Origin: Burkholderiaceae bacterium
GTDB lineage: Bacteria > Pseudomonadota > Gammaproteobacteria > Burkholderiales > Burkholderiaceae_C
DNA length: 64,000 bases
Direction of reading: 5' to 3'
Assembly (NCBI GenBank): GCA_018780645.1
Contig: JADMJJ010000036.1
Span: 1-64,000 of the forward strand
The notes below the pieces were generated by a model that was not told where the DNA came from, searched no databases, and was given only the letters and a program-made list of their open reading frames with translations. Below are positions 36,914-47,281 of this stretch, one piece after another (positions within the stretch are counted from its first letter, which is position 1; the number at the start of each line of letters is the position of its first letter). Both the position numbers and the translations under genes were made by a program.

Positions 36914-37865
36914 GCGGCGCGGCCGCGGCCTCGAACCCGCCCCGCAGCGCCTCGCGCAGATGCTCAACCAGCAGCCGCACCGGCCGGGGCGTGGTGCTGC
37001 TCCAAGGGTGGATGGCATAAATGCTGTCGCCGAACACGCCGACCGGGCGCCAGTCGGGCAGCAGCTCGCGCAGCCGGCCGGCGCGCTGGGCGGCGGCGGC
37101 GCTGAAGTCGGGCAGCAGGGCCAGGCCCAGGCCGGCCAGGGCGGCGTCGCGCAGCACCTCGCTGTTGCCGGCGCGCAGCGGGCCGCTGACGCTGACTCGG
37201 TGGCGCTCGGCATCCTGCCCCTCGATCACCGGCCCCTGGCGTTCGAACAGCCAGGACACCGGGCCCGGCCGCAGATAGGTCAGGCAGGCATGTTCGGCCA
37301 GCTCGGACGGGTGTTGCGGCAGGCCATAACGCTTCACATAGGCCTGGCTTGCCAGCAGCAGGGTGCGCGAGGCGCAGAGCTTGAAAGCGACATGGCTTTC
37401 GGGCGGCGTGCTGGTGTGGCGTATCGCCAGATCGAAGCCTTCCTGGGCCAGCGGCATGATGCGGTCGCTGAGGTCCAGCTCGATGCGCACCTCGGGGTAC
37501 TGGCGGAAGAAGCCCTCCAGTTGCGGCGCCACATGCTGGCGGCCGAGGGCCACCGGGGCGGTGACGCGCAACAGCCCGCGCGGCTGGCCGGCGGCGTCGC
37601 GGGCCTGGGCGAGGCTGCGGGCAATCTGGGCGAAGCTGTCCGAGCTGTCGTCCACCAGGCGCTGGCCGGCGTCGGTCAACCGCACCGAACGGGTCGTGCG
37701 CTGCACCAGGGTCTGGCCTATGGCCCGCTCCAGCTCGCTGATGCGCTGGCTGATCGCGGCTTTGGACATCCCCAGGCGCTGCGCTGCCTTGGTGAAACTG
37801 CCCAATTGGGCGATCACGGTCAGCGCATGCAGCTGGCTCCAGAGCAGGTCGTTGCGGTTCTCCAT
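36876..37865 (-). CDS. LysR-family transcriptional regulator
   Basis: A 329-residue regulator of the type that often controls dehydrogenases or efflux. Winged helix: ALTVIAQLGSFTKAAQRLGM and SKAAISQRISELER. The effector domain includes GLLRVTAPVALGRQHVAPQL and LSDRIMPLAQEGFDLAIRHT. It faces mmsA across 88 bp containing a perfect inverted repeat at 37870-37888 and so may control mmsA. It converges on the DJ-1 gene with 38-bp overlap. Confidence 0.92.
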   Translation of the reverse strand: MENRNDLLWSQLHALTVIAQLGSFTKAAQRLGMSKAAISQRISELERAIGQTLVQRTTRSVRLTDAGQRLVDDSSDSFAQIARSLAQARDAAGQPRGLLRVTAPVALGRQHVAPQLEGFFRQYPEVRIELDLSDRIMPLAQEGFDLAIRHTSTPPESHVAFKLCASRTLLLASQAYVKRYGLPQHPSELAEHACLTYLRPGPVSWLFERQGPVIEGQDAERHRVSVSGPLRAGNSEVLRDAALAGLGLALLPDFSAAAAQRAGRLRELLPDWRPVGVFGDSIYAIHPWSSTTPRPVRLLVEHLREALRGGFEAAAAPLISSRQARPDTV

Positions 37866-37869
37866 TGTT

Positions 37870-37888
37870 CACATTGTCGAACAATGTG
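37870..37888. promoter_or_regulatory. Palindromic operator candidate next to LysR start
   Basis: CACATTGT (37870-37877) and ACAATGTG (37881-37888) are perfect inverted arms around CGA, a spaced palindrome of the form expected for a LysR dimer. It lies 5 bp upstream of the LysR ATG (37865) and 16 bp before the -35 of the mmsA promoter. Confidence 0.55.
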
Positions 37889-37903
37889 GTCGGCAAAAGT
37901 GGA

Positions 37904-37932
37904 TTGGCAAGCGGCGCCCTGCGGCCTAGACT
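37904..37932 (+). promoter_or_regulatory. Sigma-70-like promoter of mmsA
   Basis: TTGGCA (37904-37909), a 17-bp spacer and TAGACT (37927-37932) form a near-consensus promoter. Transcription would begin about 10 bases upstream of the ribosome site CGGAGA and the mmsA ATG at 37954. Confidence 0.6.
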
Positions 37933-37953
37933 GAATTTTTACCGGAGACACAC

Positions 37954-39474
<1,521 letters not shown>

Positions 39475-39491
39475 TTGTTGCGTCGGGTGCC

Positions 39492-39514
39492 GGGGTCGTT
39501 CCTCGAACAACCCC
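39492..39514. terminator. Hairpin after mmsA
   Basis: GGGGTCGTTC (39492-39501) and GAACAACCCC (39505-39514) form a stem with one mismatch and a 3-base loop 17 bp after the mmsA stop. No U-run follows, so this is only a candidate terminator. Confidence 0.4.
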
Positions 39515-39608
39515 GCACTCTCGGGTATTCAGGGTTAGCCCTTGGTGGTAAGGTCTGTTGACACGCAGCGCATCCGCTGCTGTTTTTTTCAGGCTGACCC
39601 TATCCGAG

Positions 39609-41258
39609 ATGTTCGACTCAAGCCCTGAATCCGCCCCCGAGCTGACCAGCGCGCAGCTGGAAGAACTGCTGCGCCAGGCACGCCAGGCGCGCGAGGCGCT
39701 GCAACTGCCGCAAGGCCTGGCCCTGGCCCATCAGGTCTGGGTGGCGGCCGACGAGCAGGGCTATCTGTCCGAGCAGATCGAGGCCGGCTATCTGCGCGTG
39801 TTCTTTCTGGTGCGCCAGGGGGCGCTGGCCGAGATGTTGCGAGCCGGGGAGGAAGTCACGGCCTTGATGCGCGATCAGGGGCCCAGCGAGCAGCTCTGCG
39901 AGGTGCTGCGCTGGATGACCCTCAGCAGCTTCGAGTCCGGCGATTTCGAGCCCGCAATGCGATTTGCCCACGAGGGCTGCTCGGTCGCGCAGCGTCTGGG
40001 CAACACGCGGCAGATCGCGCTGTCGCTGAACGCGCTGGCGGCGGTGTTCGAGCGCATGGGCGACCCCTGGCAGGCCGAGCGCCTGATGGGCGAGGCCGCG
40101 GCCCTGGTGCGCGAGGGCGACTATGCCTTCGAGCGCATGATCTCGCTGAACAATCTCTGCGCCGTGACCCTGGGCGCCTACTACCTGCTGCAGGACGGCG
40201 AGCGCTTTGATCTGGCCCAGCAGGCGCTGCAGCGCGGCAAGCAGTACGCGACCGAGGCCTTCGCGCTGGCGCAGGCGGCCGGTGATCCGTTTTCCCTTGT
40301 GCTGACCGCCGGCAATCTGGGCGAGGTGGGCCTGCAGCTGGGGGACCTTGACGGGGCCGAGGCGCTGTTGCGGCCGGCGCTGGAGCAGGCCCAGGAACAT
40401 GGCCTGCAGGCCCATGTGCTGCGCCTGCGCTGTGTGCTGGCCGATCTGGCGTTGGCGCGCGGGCGGGCGGAGCAGGCCCACCAGGAAGTCAGCGGCCTGC
40501 TTGAGAATCTGAATGAGATGGCTTCGGTGCCGACGCGGCTGCGTGTGCACAAGCTGATGCACCGCAGCAGCAAGGCGCTGGGCCGCACGGCCGAGGCGCT
40601 GGAGCATCTGGAGGCCTTGCACAAGATCGAGCGGCGCAGCACCACGGTGCAGCTGGAGGCGCAGTCGCGCTTCTTCGTCACCCGGCTGGAGGCCGAACAG
40701 GCGCGGCTGCAGGCCGAGCAGGCGGCCTCGACATCGACCATCACCGGGCCGGCTACGCCGGTGGCCGTTGGCCAGGACAATATCGATCCGCTGACCGGCC
40801 TGCGCAATCGCCGCCATCTGGAGTCGGTGATGCCTGGCCTGATGCTGGCCGCCGAGGCCAAGAGCGCCTCGCTGACGCTGGCGCTGATCGACGTCGATCA
40901 CCTCAAGCACGTCAACACCGAGTTCGGCTATGCCGCCGGCGACCAGGTCCTGCAGCACCTGGCCGATATGTTGCGCGACAACACCCGCGGCTCCGACATC
41001 CTGGTGCGCATGGATGGCGAGGAGTTTCTGGTCGTCTTTCCCGACACCGTGGCCGACCGCGCCTTCGAGGTCTGCGAGCGCTTGCGCGAGCATGTCGAGT
41101 TGCACCCCTGGAACGAGGTGGCGCCGGGCCTGCATGTCACGCTCAGCATAGGCCTGGCCAGCGCGCCGCCCTATGGCACCGATCTGCTGGCCGGGCGGGC
41201 GCAGAACGCGATGTACCGCGCCAAGCATCTGGGTATGAACAGGGTGGCCCTGGCCTAG
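39609..41258 (+). CDS. TPR-GGDEF diguanylate cyclase, variant DGEEF motif
   Basis: A 549-residue cytosolic protein. Residues 1-380 are a helical, TPR-like sensory region with repeats such as LAAVFERMGDPWQAERLMGEA and LGEVGLQLGDLDGAEALLRPA. The C-terminal GGDEF domain starts at DPLTGLRNRRHLE. The active-site signature reads RMDGEEF at about residues 467-473: the first Gly is Asp. The N-proximal LALIDVDHLKHVN is intact. Activity is uncertain since changes at position one can be tolerated (for example SGDEF). Stop codons overlap those of the GGDEF gene on the other strand by 4 bp. Confidence 0.88.
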   Translation: MFDSSPESAPELTSAQLEELLRQARQAREALQLPQGLALAHQVWVAADEQGYLSEQIEAGYLRVFFLVRQGALAEMLRAGEEVTALMRDQGPSEQLCEVLRWMTLSSFESGDFEPAMRFAHEGCSVAQRLGNTRQIALSLNALAAVFERMGDPWQAERLMGEAAALVREGDYAFERMISLNNLCAVTLGAYYLLQDGERFDLAQQALQRGKQYATEAFALAQAAGDPFSLVLTAGNLGEVGLQLGDLDGAEALLRPALEQAQEHGLQAHVLRLRCVLADLALARGRAEQAHQEVSGLLENLNEMASVPTRLRVHKLMHRSSKALGRTAEALEHLEALHKIERRSTTVQLEAQSRFFVTRLEAEQARLQAEQAASTSTITGPATPVAVGQDNIDPLTGLRNRRHLESVMPGLMLAAEAKSASLTLALIDVDHLKHVNTEFGYAAGDQVLQHLADMLRDNTRGSDILVRMDGEEFLVVFPDTVADRAFEVCERLREHVELHPWNEVAPGLHVTLSIGLASAPPYGTDLLAGRAQNAMYRAKHLGMNRVALA

Positions 41259-42145
41259 CTGCCGCTGCCCTGCTGGTCTGAAAGGTTCATCACCAGTACC
41301 GAGCCCGCGCACTGCTGCTTGGCTTGGTACATCAGGGCGTCCGCGGCCTTTAACATGTCGCCGATACCGGGGACGCTGTGTGCGAACCAGGCCACGCCGA
41401 CGCTGGCCGAGACCCTGTCGAAATCGGCCAGCGCGCCGTTGACAGCGGCCGAAAGCCGATGGGCCGCCAGCGACGCAGCCTGCAGGTCCAGCTCGGGCAG
41501 CAGCACGGCGAACTCGTCGCCGCCCAGACGTGCGACCACGTCAGTTACGCGTGCGGCCTCGACCAAGGCCCTGGCGGTGGCCCACAGGGCTGCGTCGCCC
41601 TTTGCATGGCCCAGGCCATCGTTGAGCTGCTTGAAATGGTCCAGGTCGAGGAACAGAATGGCCGCCGGCCGCCGGTGGCGGTGCATGCGCTCGACTTCAA
41701 GCCGACCGACCTCGAAGAAATGGCGGCGATTGGCCAGGCCGGTCAGCTCGTCGCGCGTCGCCCGCGCACGCTCGTCCAGCAGTTGGCTGGAGACGCGTGC
41801 CGCCAGGATCGCGACGATGCCATAAGTCAGCAGGCGCACCAGGCCATTGGCCCAGACGATCCAGCTGCTCCATTGCTGCTGGTCCGAGCCGATGTCGCCG
41901 GCCACCCAGGTGCCGGCGGCCAGAGTCGCGATGGCCAGGCCGTGATGACGCCCGGCCGCCCAGGCGACCCAGATCACCGGCAGCAAGGCGAAGGAGGCGA
42001 ACGCGAACTCGGCGTTGGTGGCCGCGCGCAAGGCAGCCAGCAAGGCCAACAGGCCGGCCCCGACCAGCCAGGCGAGGGCTCGCCGCAGGCGCCATGCCCG
42101 CGAGGACTCGGCCACCGGCTCCGTCAGGAAGCCTGCGGACGCCAT
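41255..42145 (-). CDS. Membrane-bound diguanylate cyclase (GGDEF)
   Basis: A 296-residue protein with about five membrane segments in residues 20-130 and a C-terminal GGDEF domain. The sequence is canonical: DELTGLANRRHFFEV, LFLDLDHFKQLND, RLGGDEFAVLLPE and ADALMYQAK. It should make c-di-GMP. An I-site RxxD is not obvious. The gene converges on the TPR-GGDEF gene; its upstream region contains a perfect AT-rich palindrome. Confidence 0.93.
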   Translation of the reverse strand: MASAGFLTEPVAESSRAWRLRRALAWLVGAGLLALLAALRAATNAEFAFASFALLPVIWVAWAAGRHHGLAIATLAAGTWVAGDIGSDQQQWSSWIVWANGLVRLLTYGIVAILAARVSSQLLDERARATRDELTGLANRRHFFEVGRLEVERMHRHRRPAAILFLDLDHFKQLNDGLGHAKGDAALWATARALVEAARVTDVVARLGGDEFAVLLPELDLQAASLAAHRLSAAVNGALADFDRVSASVGVAWFAHSVPGIGDMLKAADALMYQAKQQCAGSVLVMNLSDQQGSGS

Positions 42146-42218
42146 GGCCAGGTCGACACGTTGATGAACGGGGTCAGCAGCATCTCAAGGCCCAAAGTTA
42201 TCGGGTCGTGGTCCGGGC

Positions 42219-42244
42219 AATATACATTCGGATCAATGTATATT
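42219..42244. promoter_or_regulatory. Perfect AT-rich inverted repeat
   Basis: AATATACATT (42219-42228) and AATGTATATT (42235-42244) are exact reverse complements around CGGATC. It stands out in GC-rich DNA, 74 bp upstream of the GGDEF ATG (42145). Possibly an operator or the remnant of a mobile element end. Confidence 0.55.
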
Positions 42245-42309
42245 TTCGCCAGAGCCTTGCGAATCGCGAGCACTGATCGGGCTGCCGGCGCGGGCAAGAC
42301 CGAAAGGCC

Positions 42310-43211
42310 GTGCTCGGCTCGCGTATGCGTCTCAGGCCTGGCAGCTTTGGCATGCGAGTGCGAATGGAGGCTGGCTTGCACCGGTTCATGGATCGTCTCG
42401 ATCGTGTTGAATGGTCGCACTGGACCGCCGCCCTGCTGGGGGGCGTTCGGATACGGATGATCTTGATTGGCGCTTGGATACTCATCGCGGTGCCGCAGCG
42501 GGACGTGCGGGAGTTGCGCGAGCGTATCGTCAGCCGCATCCCTGGGGCGGACGCGGCGCGGCGTGCGGCCACACCCTGGGGCGGGTATTTCGCTACCTGA
42601 TCGCCCTGGTGGTCAGCGCGCTGGCACTGATGATGGTGCTCGCCGAGCTGGGCATTTCACCTGCCCCCATCCTAGGCGCCGCCGGTGTGGTCGGCCCGGC
42701 GGTAGGCTTCGGCGCGCAGTCACTGGTGAAGGACTACTTCACCGGCTTCTTCATCCCGTTCGAGGATCAGGTCCGCACCGGTGACGTCGTTAATGAGGCC
42801 GGCATCGGCGGCCTGGTCGAGGACATCACGCTGCGACACGTGCGCCTGCGCGACTATGCCGGCAATGTGCACTTGGCGCCCAACAGCCTGATCACGACCG
42901 TGACCCATATGAGCCGGTACTTTGCGCAGGCGGTGGTCGATGTGGGCGTGGCCTACCGGGAAGACGTGGACGAGGTGTGCAAGATCATGCGCGTTGTCGG
43001 TGCGGCGCTGCCGCCTCAAGGTCGCGCTGCTGGCGCAGTGGGATGTCAAGCGCGAGTACCTGCGGCGCCTCAAGAAGGCCTTTGACGAGGGGGCGTCGAG
43101 ATTCCCTTCCCGCACCTCACTGTCTATGCCAGGGCCGACCGGCAAGGCATGGCCCCATCGCTGCTGATCCAGGTGACGGGCATGGGTGCCGTGCCGGTGG
43201 CCGACGCTTGA
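42310..43211 (+). pseudogene. mscS: Decayed MscS-family mechanosensitive channel
   Basis: The coding potential changes frame at least three times. Pieces: VRIRMILIGAWILIAVPQRD in one frame, then YLIALVVSALALMMVLAELG, GAAGVVGPAVGFGAQSLVKD and VDVGVAYREDVDEV in a second, then WDVKREYLRRLKKAFDE in the first again, and FPHLTVYARADRQGMAPSL in the second, ending at 43211. Between GVGAALP and the KREYL segment about 45 residues of the C-terminal domain are missing. So it is a multiply frameshifted, internally deleted mscS gene, not functional. Confidence 0.85.
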
Positions 43212-43276
43212 CGCACGGGCAGCGGCCTGTCGATACTCGGCCAAGCCGGTCGGGTGCCGGCGGCGAAGGAGGGGCG

Positions 43277-44026
43277 TTGGATTCCAAAACGGTTCTGATC
43301 ACGGGCGCCGGGCGAGGCATTGGTGCCGCCACGGCGCTGCTCTGTGCCGAGCAAGGCTATGACCTGGCGCTGAACTACGCCCGCGACGAGGCCAGTGCCC
43401 TGGCGCTGGCCGAACAGATACGCGCCCTGGGCCGACGCGCCCTGCTGGTGCAGGCCGATGTGTCGCAGGAGGCCGAGGTGCTGCGCATATTTGCCACCAT
43501 CGATGCCGAGCTGGGCCCGCTGACGGCCCTGGTCAACAATGCCGGCATCGTGGCCCCTGGCGCACGCCTCGATCAGATGACGGCCGAGCGCATGCGCCGC
43601 GTCTTCGAGGTCAATGTGTTGGGCAGTTTCCTGTGCGCCCGCGAGGCGGTGCGGCGAATGAGCCGATCGAACGGCGGCACCGGGGGCGCCATCGTCAACG
43701 TGTCGTCCCGGGCCGCCCAGCTGGGTTCGCCGGGCGTCTATGTCGACTACGCCGCCAGCAAGGGTGCGATCGACACCTTCACGATCGGCCTGGCCCGTGA
43801 GGTGGCCGGCGAGGGTATACGCGTCAACGGCGTGCGGCCGGGCATCATAGACACCGAGATCCATGCCGGCGGCGGCCTCGGCGCCCAGCTGAACAGCGTC
43901 GTCGCCGGCCTGCCGATGGCGCGCATGGGCACGGCGCAGGAGATTGCCCAGGCCATCGTCTGGCTGCTCTCCGATGCGGCCAGTTACACGACCGGCGCCT
44001 TGCTAGACGTCAGCGGCGGGCGTTAG
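43277..44026 (+). CDS. Short-chain dehydrogenase/reductase
   Basis: A 249-residue NAD(P)-dependent SDR. Cofactor motif LITGAGRGIGAATALLC, NNAGIVAPG, the catalytic Ser in IVNVSSRAAQ, Tyr-x3-Lys in YVDYAASKG, and GVRPGIIDTEIHAGGG. The start is TTG 43277, supported by GAAGGAGG with 6-base spacing; no in-frame ATG is nearby. It follows the mscS remnant by 66 bp. Substrate unknown, perhaps glucose- or 3-oxoacyl-related SDR type. Its stop overlaps that of rlpA by 4 bp. Confidence 0.9.
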   Translation: MDSKTVLITGAGRGIGAATALLCAEQGYDLALNYARDEASALALAEQIRALGRRALLVQADVSQEAEVLRIFATIDAELGPLTALVNNAGIVAPGARLDQMTAERMRRVFEVNVLGSFLCAREAVRRMSRSNGGTGGAIVNVSSRAAQLGSPGVYVDYAASKGAIDTFTIGLAREVAGEGIRVNGVRPGIIDTEIHAGGGLGAQLNSVVAGLPMARMGTAQEIAQAIVWLLSDAASYTTGALLDVSGGR

Positions 44027-44985
44027 CGCCTGACCACCACCGGCTGCAGATTCAGTGCCGCGCGCAGGCGCTCGGCCGCCTGGCGTGCTTCCTCGCGGGT
44101 CGGGTAGGGCCCGGCCTGCAGCCGGTGCAGGCTGCTGTCCTTGAAGATGGCCAACAGCGGTGCCAGGCCTTCCAGCTCGGTCGCCAGCTTCTGGCGCAGC
44201 GTTTCGGCCCCGTCCAGCCGCGAGAACGCCCCCAGCTGCAGCCAGTAGCCCGGGCTGGCGACCTTCGGCGCGCTGTTTAGGGCAGGTTCATCGGCGGCCA
44301 GCAACCGCGCGGGATCGACCTTGGGCGGCGGGCCGAAGGTGGCACCGCGCTCCGGCGCGCCGGCGGCCTCGCCGGCCACGAACACCGGCACCGGGTTGTC
44401 GCGGCGCCAGGCGCCGGTACGTATGTCCTCGAAGGTCAGGCGCTCGACCTCGACCGGCGTCACGCCCCTGAGGGTGTCCAGCTTCAACGCCGCGGTGTAG
44501 CTGAGGTCGATGATGCGGCCCGGGTGGAAGGGCCCGCGGTCATTGACGCGCACCAGCACCTCGCGGCCATTGGCCGGGTTGCGCACCCGGGCATAGCTGG
44601 GGATGGGCATGGTCGGGTGGGCGGCCGTCATCGCGTACATATTGTAGGTCTCGCCGCTGGCGGTCGAGCGGCCGTGGAACTTGCGTCCATACCAGGAGGC
44701 CAGGCCCCGCTCGATCAGGGGCTGATCGGCGGTCATCGGCTCGTAGCGCTGGCCCAGCACCTCGTAGGGCTTGTTCGGGCCGCCCCGGCGCAAGGGCTCC
44801 AGGCGCGGTTCGGCGTCGGGCACCAGGTGCAGATTGGGCGGGATCACTGCCTCCGGGCCGTCGCGGCCGGGGTCGGGTCGGGGCGCGGACGGAGCGGATG
44901 GCGATCGGGGCGCGCCGGCGCAGCCGGCCAGCAGCACGGCGATGGCCGCCGCCAGCGGGAAGGCGGCTCTGCGAAGAGGCCTCAT
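44023..44985 (-). CDS. rlpA: Septal ring lytic transglycosylase RlpA with SPOR domain
   Basis: Outer-membrane lipoprotein that cleaves denuded glycan strands at the septum. 320 residues: lipobox LLAGC (Cys about 22), Pro-rich linker, double-psi beta-barrel RlpA domain at about 105-190 with GLASWYGRKFHGRSTASGE, and VRVNDRGPFHPGRIIDLSY with the catalytic Asp-Arg-Gly-Pro, then a C-terminal SPOR domain (YWLQLGAFSRLDGAETLRQ). The start overlaps the upstream GAF gene by 4 bp. It is normally beside mrdB/pbp2 genes, but not here. Confidence 0.92.
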   Translation of the reverse strand: MRPLRRAAFPLAAAIAVLLAGCAGAPRSPSAPSAPRPDPGRDGPEAVIPPNLHLVPDAEPRLEPLRRGGPNKPYEVLGQRYEPMTADQPLIERGLASWYGRKFHGRSTASGETYNMYAMTAAHPTMPIPSYARVRNPANGREVLVRVNDRGPFHPGRIIDLSYTAALKLDTLRGVTPVEVERLTFEDIRTGAWRRDNPVPVFVAGEAAGAPERGATFGPPPKVDPARLLAADEPALNSAPKVASPGYWLQLGAFSRLDGAETLRQKLATELEGLAPLLAIFKDSSLHRLQAGPYPTREEARQAAERLRAALNLQPVVVRR

Positions 44986-45563
44986 GGCGTGGGCAGCGCC
45001 GGCAACGATGGCGCGTCCATGTGCTGGCGACCGCCGCCGCGCACGACCTGCAGACTGATGGTGCGTGCCAGCTTGGCCAGGTCCAGCAACTGCTGGCGGG
45101 TCCAAGGCCGGGGCTGGCCCAATTGCTCGGCACACAGCAGGCCGTAGTTGCGGCCGTTCACCAGCAGGGCGGCACAGGCCAGCGAGCGCACATCGGCATG
45201 CTCAAGCAGGGCATGGGCCAGCGTGCGCAAGAGCGGGTCATTGAGGCAGTCGTCGCTGCCGCGCACGCCCGCGGGCTGCAGCGCAGCCAGGCAGTCGCGG
45301 TATTGGTCGGCGCGCAGCGCGCGTTCCCGGGACAGGATACTGCCGTCTTCATGCTGGCTGGCCTTGCAGACCAGCAGCAGCGGCCGTTGCCGGTCTTCCT
45401 CGTCTTCGCGGAAGCGCCACAGGCTGACGCGGCTGCAATCCATGCGCTCGCGGGTCAGCGCCAGGAACTGCTGGCGGAAGTGGCGGCCGTCGACCTGCCC
45501 CTGGGCCAGGGCGATACCCAACTCCTGCACCTGGTTCCAGAACGGCGTAGCGGACGCTGACAT
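44982..45563 (-). CDS. GAF-domain protein
   Basis: A 193-residue protein resembling one GAF sensory domain with a leading segment: SRVSLWRFREDEEDRQRPLLL at about residue 40 and LLVNGRNYGLLCAEQLGQPR near 130. GAF domains bind cyclic nucleotides or small ligands or mediate dimerisation. No output domain is attached. The stop overlaps the rlpA start in ATGA form, so it is translationally coupled. The ATG 45563 is preferred to the frame-open codon at 45707. Confidence 0.75.
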   Translation of the reverse strand: MSASATPFWNQVQELGIALAQGQVDGRHFRQQFLALTRERMDCSRVSLWRFREDEEDRQRPLLLVCKASQHEDGSILSRERALRADQYRDCLAALQPAGVRGSDDCLNDPLLRTLAHALLEHADVRSLACAALLVNGRNYGLLCAEQLGQPRPWTRQQLLDLAKLARTISLQVVRGGGRQHMDAPSLPALPTP

Positions 45564-45699
45564 GGCCGCAGTGTAGGCGCTGGCCCGCCCGGGTGCGGCC
45601 TGGCCTGTGCGCGCAGCGCGCGGCATCCGCAAAGCCCACATGGGGCGGGCGAGGCCTGCGCGGTATCCTGCCATTTTCCAATTGCCTGCCGAGCCCATC

Positions 45700-46398
45700 A
45701 TGAGCAACTACATCTTCGCCCCTCAAGAGCAACCCAGCGTGGCGGTGCGCGGCAGCAGCGCGCGCTACGCGGTGTCGCGCATCTACTGCGTGGGCCGCAA
45801 CTACGCCGCCCATGCGCGCGAGATGGGCGGCAACCCCGACCGCGAGCCGCCGTTCTACTTCACCAAGCCGGCCAATGCGCTGGTGCCCTCGGGCTCCACC
45901 GTGGCCTATCCGCCCGGCACCAAGAATTACCACTACGAGATGGAGCTGGTGATCGCCATCGGCAAACCGGTGTTCCGTGTGGCGGTCGAAGACGCGCTGG
46001 ACGCGGTCTGGGGCTATGCCGCCGGCCTGGACATGACGCGCCGCGATCTGCAGGCCGACGCCAAGGCGGCCGGCCGGCCCTGGGATCTGGCCAAGGGCTT
46101 CGAGCAATCGGCCGTGATCACCGAGCTGGTGCCGGCGGCCACGCTGGGCCACTTGAGCAAGGGCCGCATCGCGCTGTCCGTCAATGGCACCGTCAAGCAG
46201 CAAAGCGACCTGGCCGACATGATCTGGAGCGTGCCCGAGATCGTTGCCAATCTCTCGCAGTTCTACCATCTGCAGCCCGGCGACCTGATCTACACCGGCA
46301 CGCCCGAGGGCGTCGGCGCGGTGCAGGCGGGTGACCTGATCACCGGCGAGATCGAGGGCTTGGACACATTGAGCCTGAAAGTGGCCGCGGCGGAATAA
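45700..46398 (+). CDS. Fumarylacetoacetate hydrolase family protein
   Basis: A 232-residue FAH-fold enzyme acting on acylpyruvates or oxaloacetate/catechol meta-pathway acids. Motifs: YCVGRNYAAHAREMG, PPFYFTKPANALVPSG, the metal-binding NYHYEMELVIAIGK and GYAAGLDMTRRDLQ, and PGDLIYTGTPEGVG. It resembles fumarylpyruvate hydrolase (NagK-like). ATG 45700 is chosen since the homologous N-terminus begins there. nadC follows after 10 bp. Confidence 0.9.
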   Translation: MSNYIFAPQEQPSVAVRGSSARYAVSRIYCVGRNYAAHAREMGGNPDREPPFYFTKPANALVPSGSTVAYPPGTKNYHYEMELVIAIGKPVFRVAVEDALDAVWGYAAGLDMTRRDLQADAKAAGRPWDLAKGFEQSAVITELVPAATLGHLSKGRIALSVNGTVKQQSDLADMIWSVPEIVANLSQFYHLQPGDLIYTGTPEGVGAVQAGDLITGEIEGLDTLSLKVAAAE

Positions 46399-46408
46399 AC
46401 TCGGCCGC

Positions 46409-47281
46409 ATGTTTGAGCACAACGAAACCCTCGAAGAAGCGCGTCAGCGCAATATCCACGACGCGCTGGTCGAGGACGTCGGCCTGTGCGACTGGACGGC
46501 CCAGCTGGTGCCGGCCGGTCAGCGCGTCAGGGCCCATGTGCGGGTGCGCGAGGCCGCGGTGCTGTGCGGCCGCGGCTGGTTCGACGGCACCTTGGCCGCG
46601 CTGGACCCGAGCGCGCGCATCGAGTGGCAGTATCAGGAAGGCGAGCTTATGGCCGCCGATACCGTGGTCTGCCAGATCATCGCCGACGCTCGCGCCCTGC
46701 TCACCGCCGAGCGCCCGGCGCTCAACTTTTTGCAGCTGCTGTCGGCCACTGCCACGCTGACCCATGCCCATGTGCAGGCGATTGTCGGCGCCTCGACCAA
46801 TCCGAACGGCTGCGCCGTGCTCGACACGCGCAAGACCATCCCTGGGCTGCGCCTGGCGCAGAAGTACGCGGTGCGCGTCGGCGGCGGGCAGAACCAGCGA
46901 CTGGCCCTGTACGACGGCATCCTGATCAAGGAAAACCATATTGCCGCCGCCGGGGGCGTGCGTGCGGCCGTGCTGGCGGCGCAGGCGCTGCATGCCGGCG
47001 TGGGCATTCAGGTCGAGGTCGAGAGCCTGGTCGAGCTGGTCGAGGCGTTGGAGGCCGGCGCCGAAAGCGTGCTGCTGGACAACTTCAGCGAGGCCATGAT
47101 GGTCGAGGCGGTGGCGCTGACCGGCGGCCGCGCGCTGCTGGAGGTCTCGGGCGGTGTGGCGCTGGATCAGCTGCGCTGGATCGCTGCCACCGGCGTCGAC
47201 CGCATCTCGATCGGCCGGCTGACCAAGGACGTCAAGGCGGTGGACTACTCGATGCGGGTCGAGGGGCCGATCACGGCTTGA
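46409..47281 (+). CDS. nadC: Nicotinate-nucleotide pyrophosphorylase (carboxylating)
   Basis: Quinolinate phosphoribosyltransferase of de novo NAD synthesis: quinolinate + PRPP to nicotinate mononucleotide + CO2. The 290-residue protein shows ALVEDVGLCDWTAQLVP at the start, RPALNFLQLLSATATLT, LDTRKTIPGLRLAQKYAVR, GGGQNQRLALYDGILIKENH, EVESLVELVEALEAG, VLLDNFSEAMM and EVSGGV. It follows the FAH gene by 10 bp and converges on an esterase gene by 11 bp. nadA and nadB are not present. Confidence 0.95.
   Translation: MFEHNETLEEARQRNIHDALVEDVGLCDWTAQLVPAGQRVRAHVRVREAAVLCGRGWFDGTLAALDPSARIEWQYQEGELMAADTVVCQIIADARALLTAERPALNFLQLLSATATLTHAHVQAIVGASTNPNGCAVLDTRKTIPGLRLAQKYAVRVGGGQNQRLALYDGILIKENHIAAAGGVRAAVLAAQALHAGVGIQVEVESLVELVEALEAGAESVLLDNFSEAMMVEAVALTGGRALLEVSGGVALDQLRWIAATGVDRISIGRLTKDVKAVDYSMRVEGPITA

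Noticed and set aside
39618-41312. 564-codon frame antisense to the TPR-GGDEF gene
   Set aside because: Gln/Arg/His-rich shadow without any domain; the plus-strand protein has a full GGDEF domain.
42124-42420. 98-aa minus-strand frame over the palindrome at 42219
   Set aside because: No ribosome site and it lies antisense to the mscS remnant; composition unconvincing.
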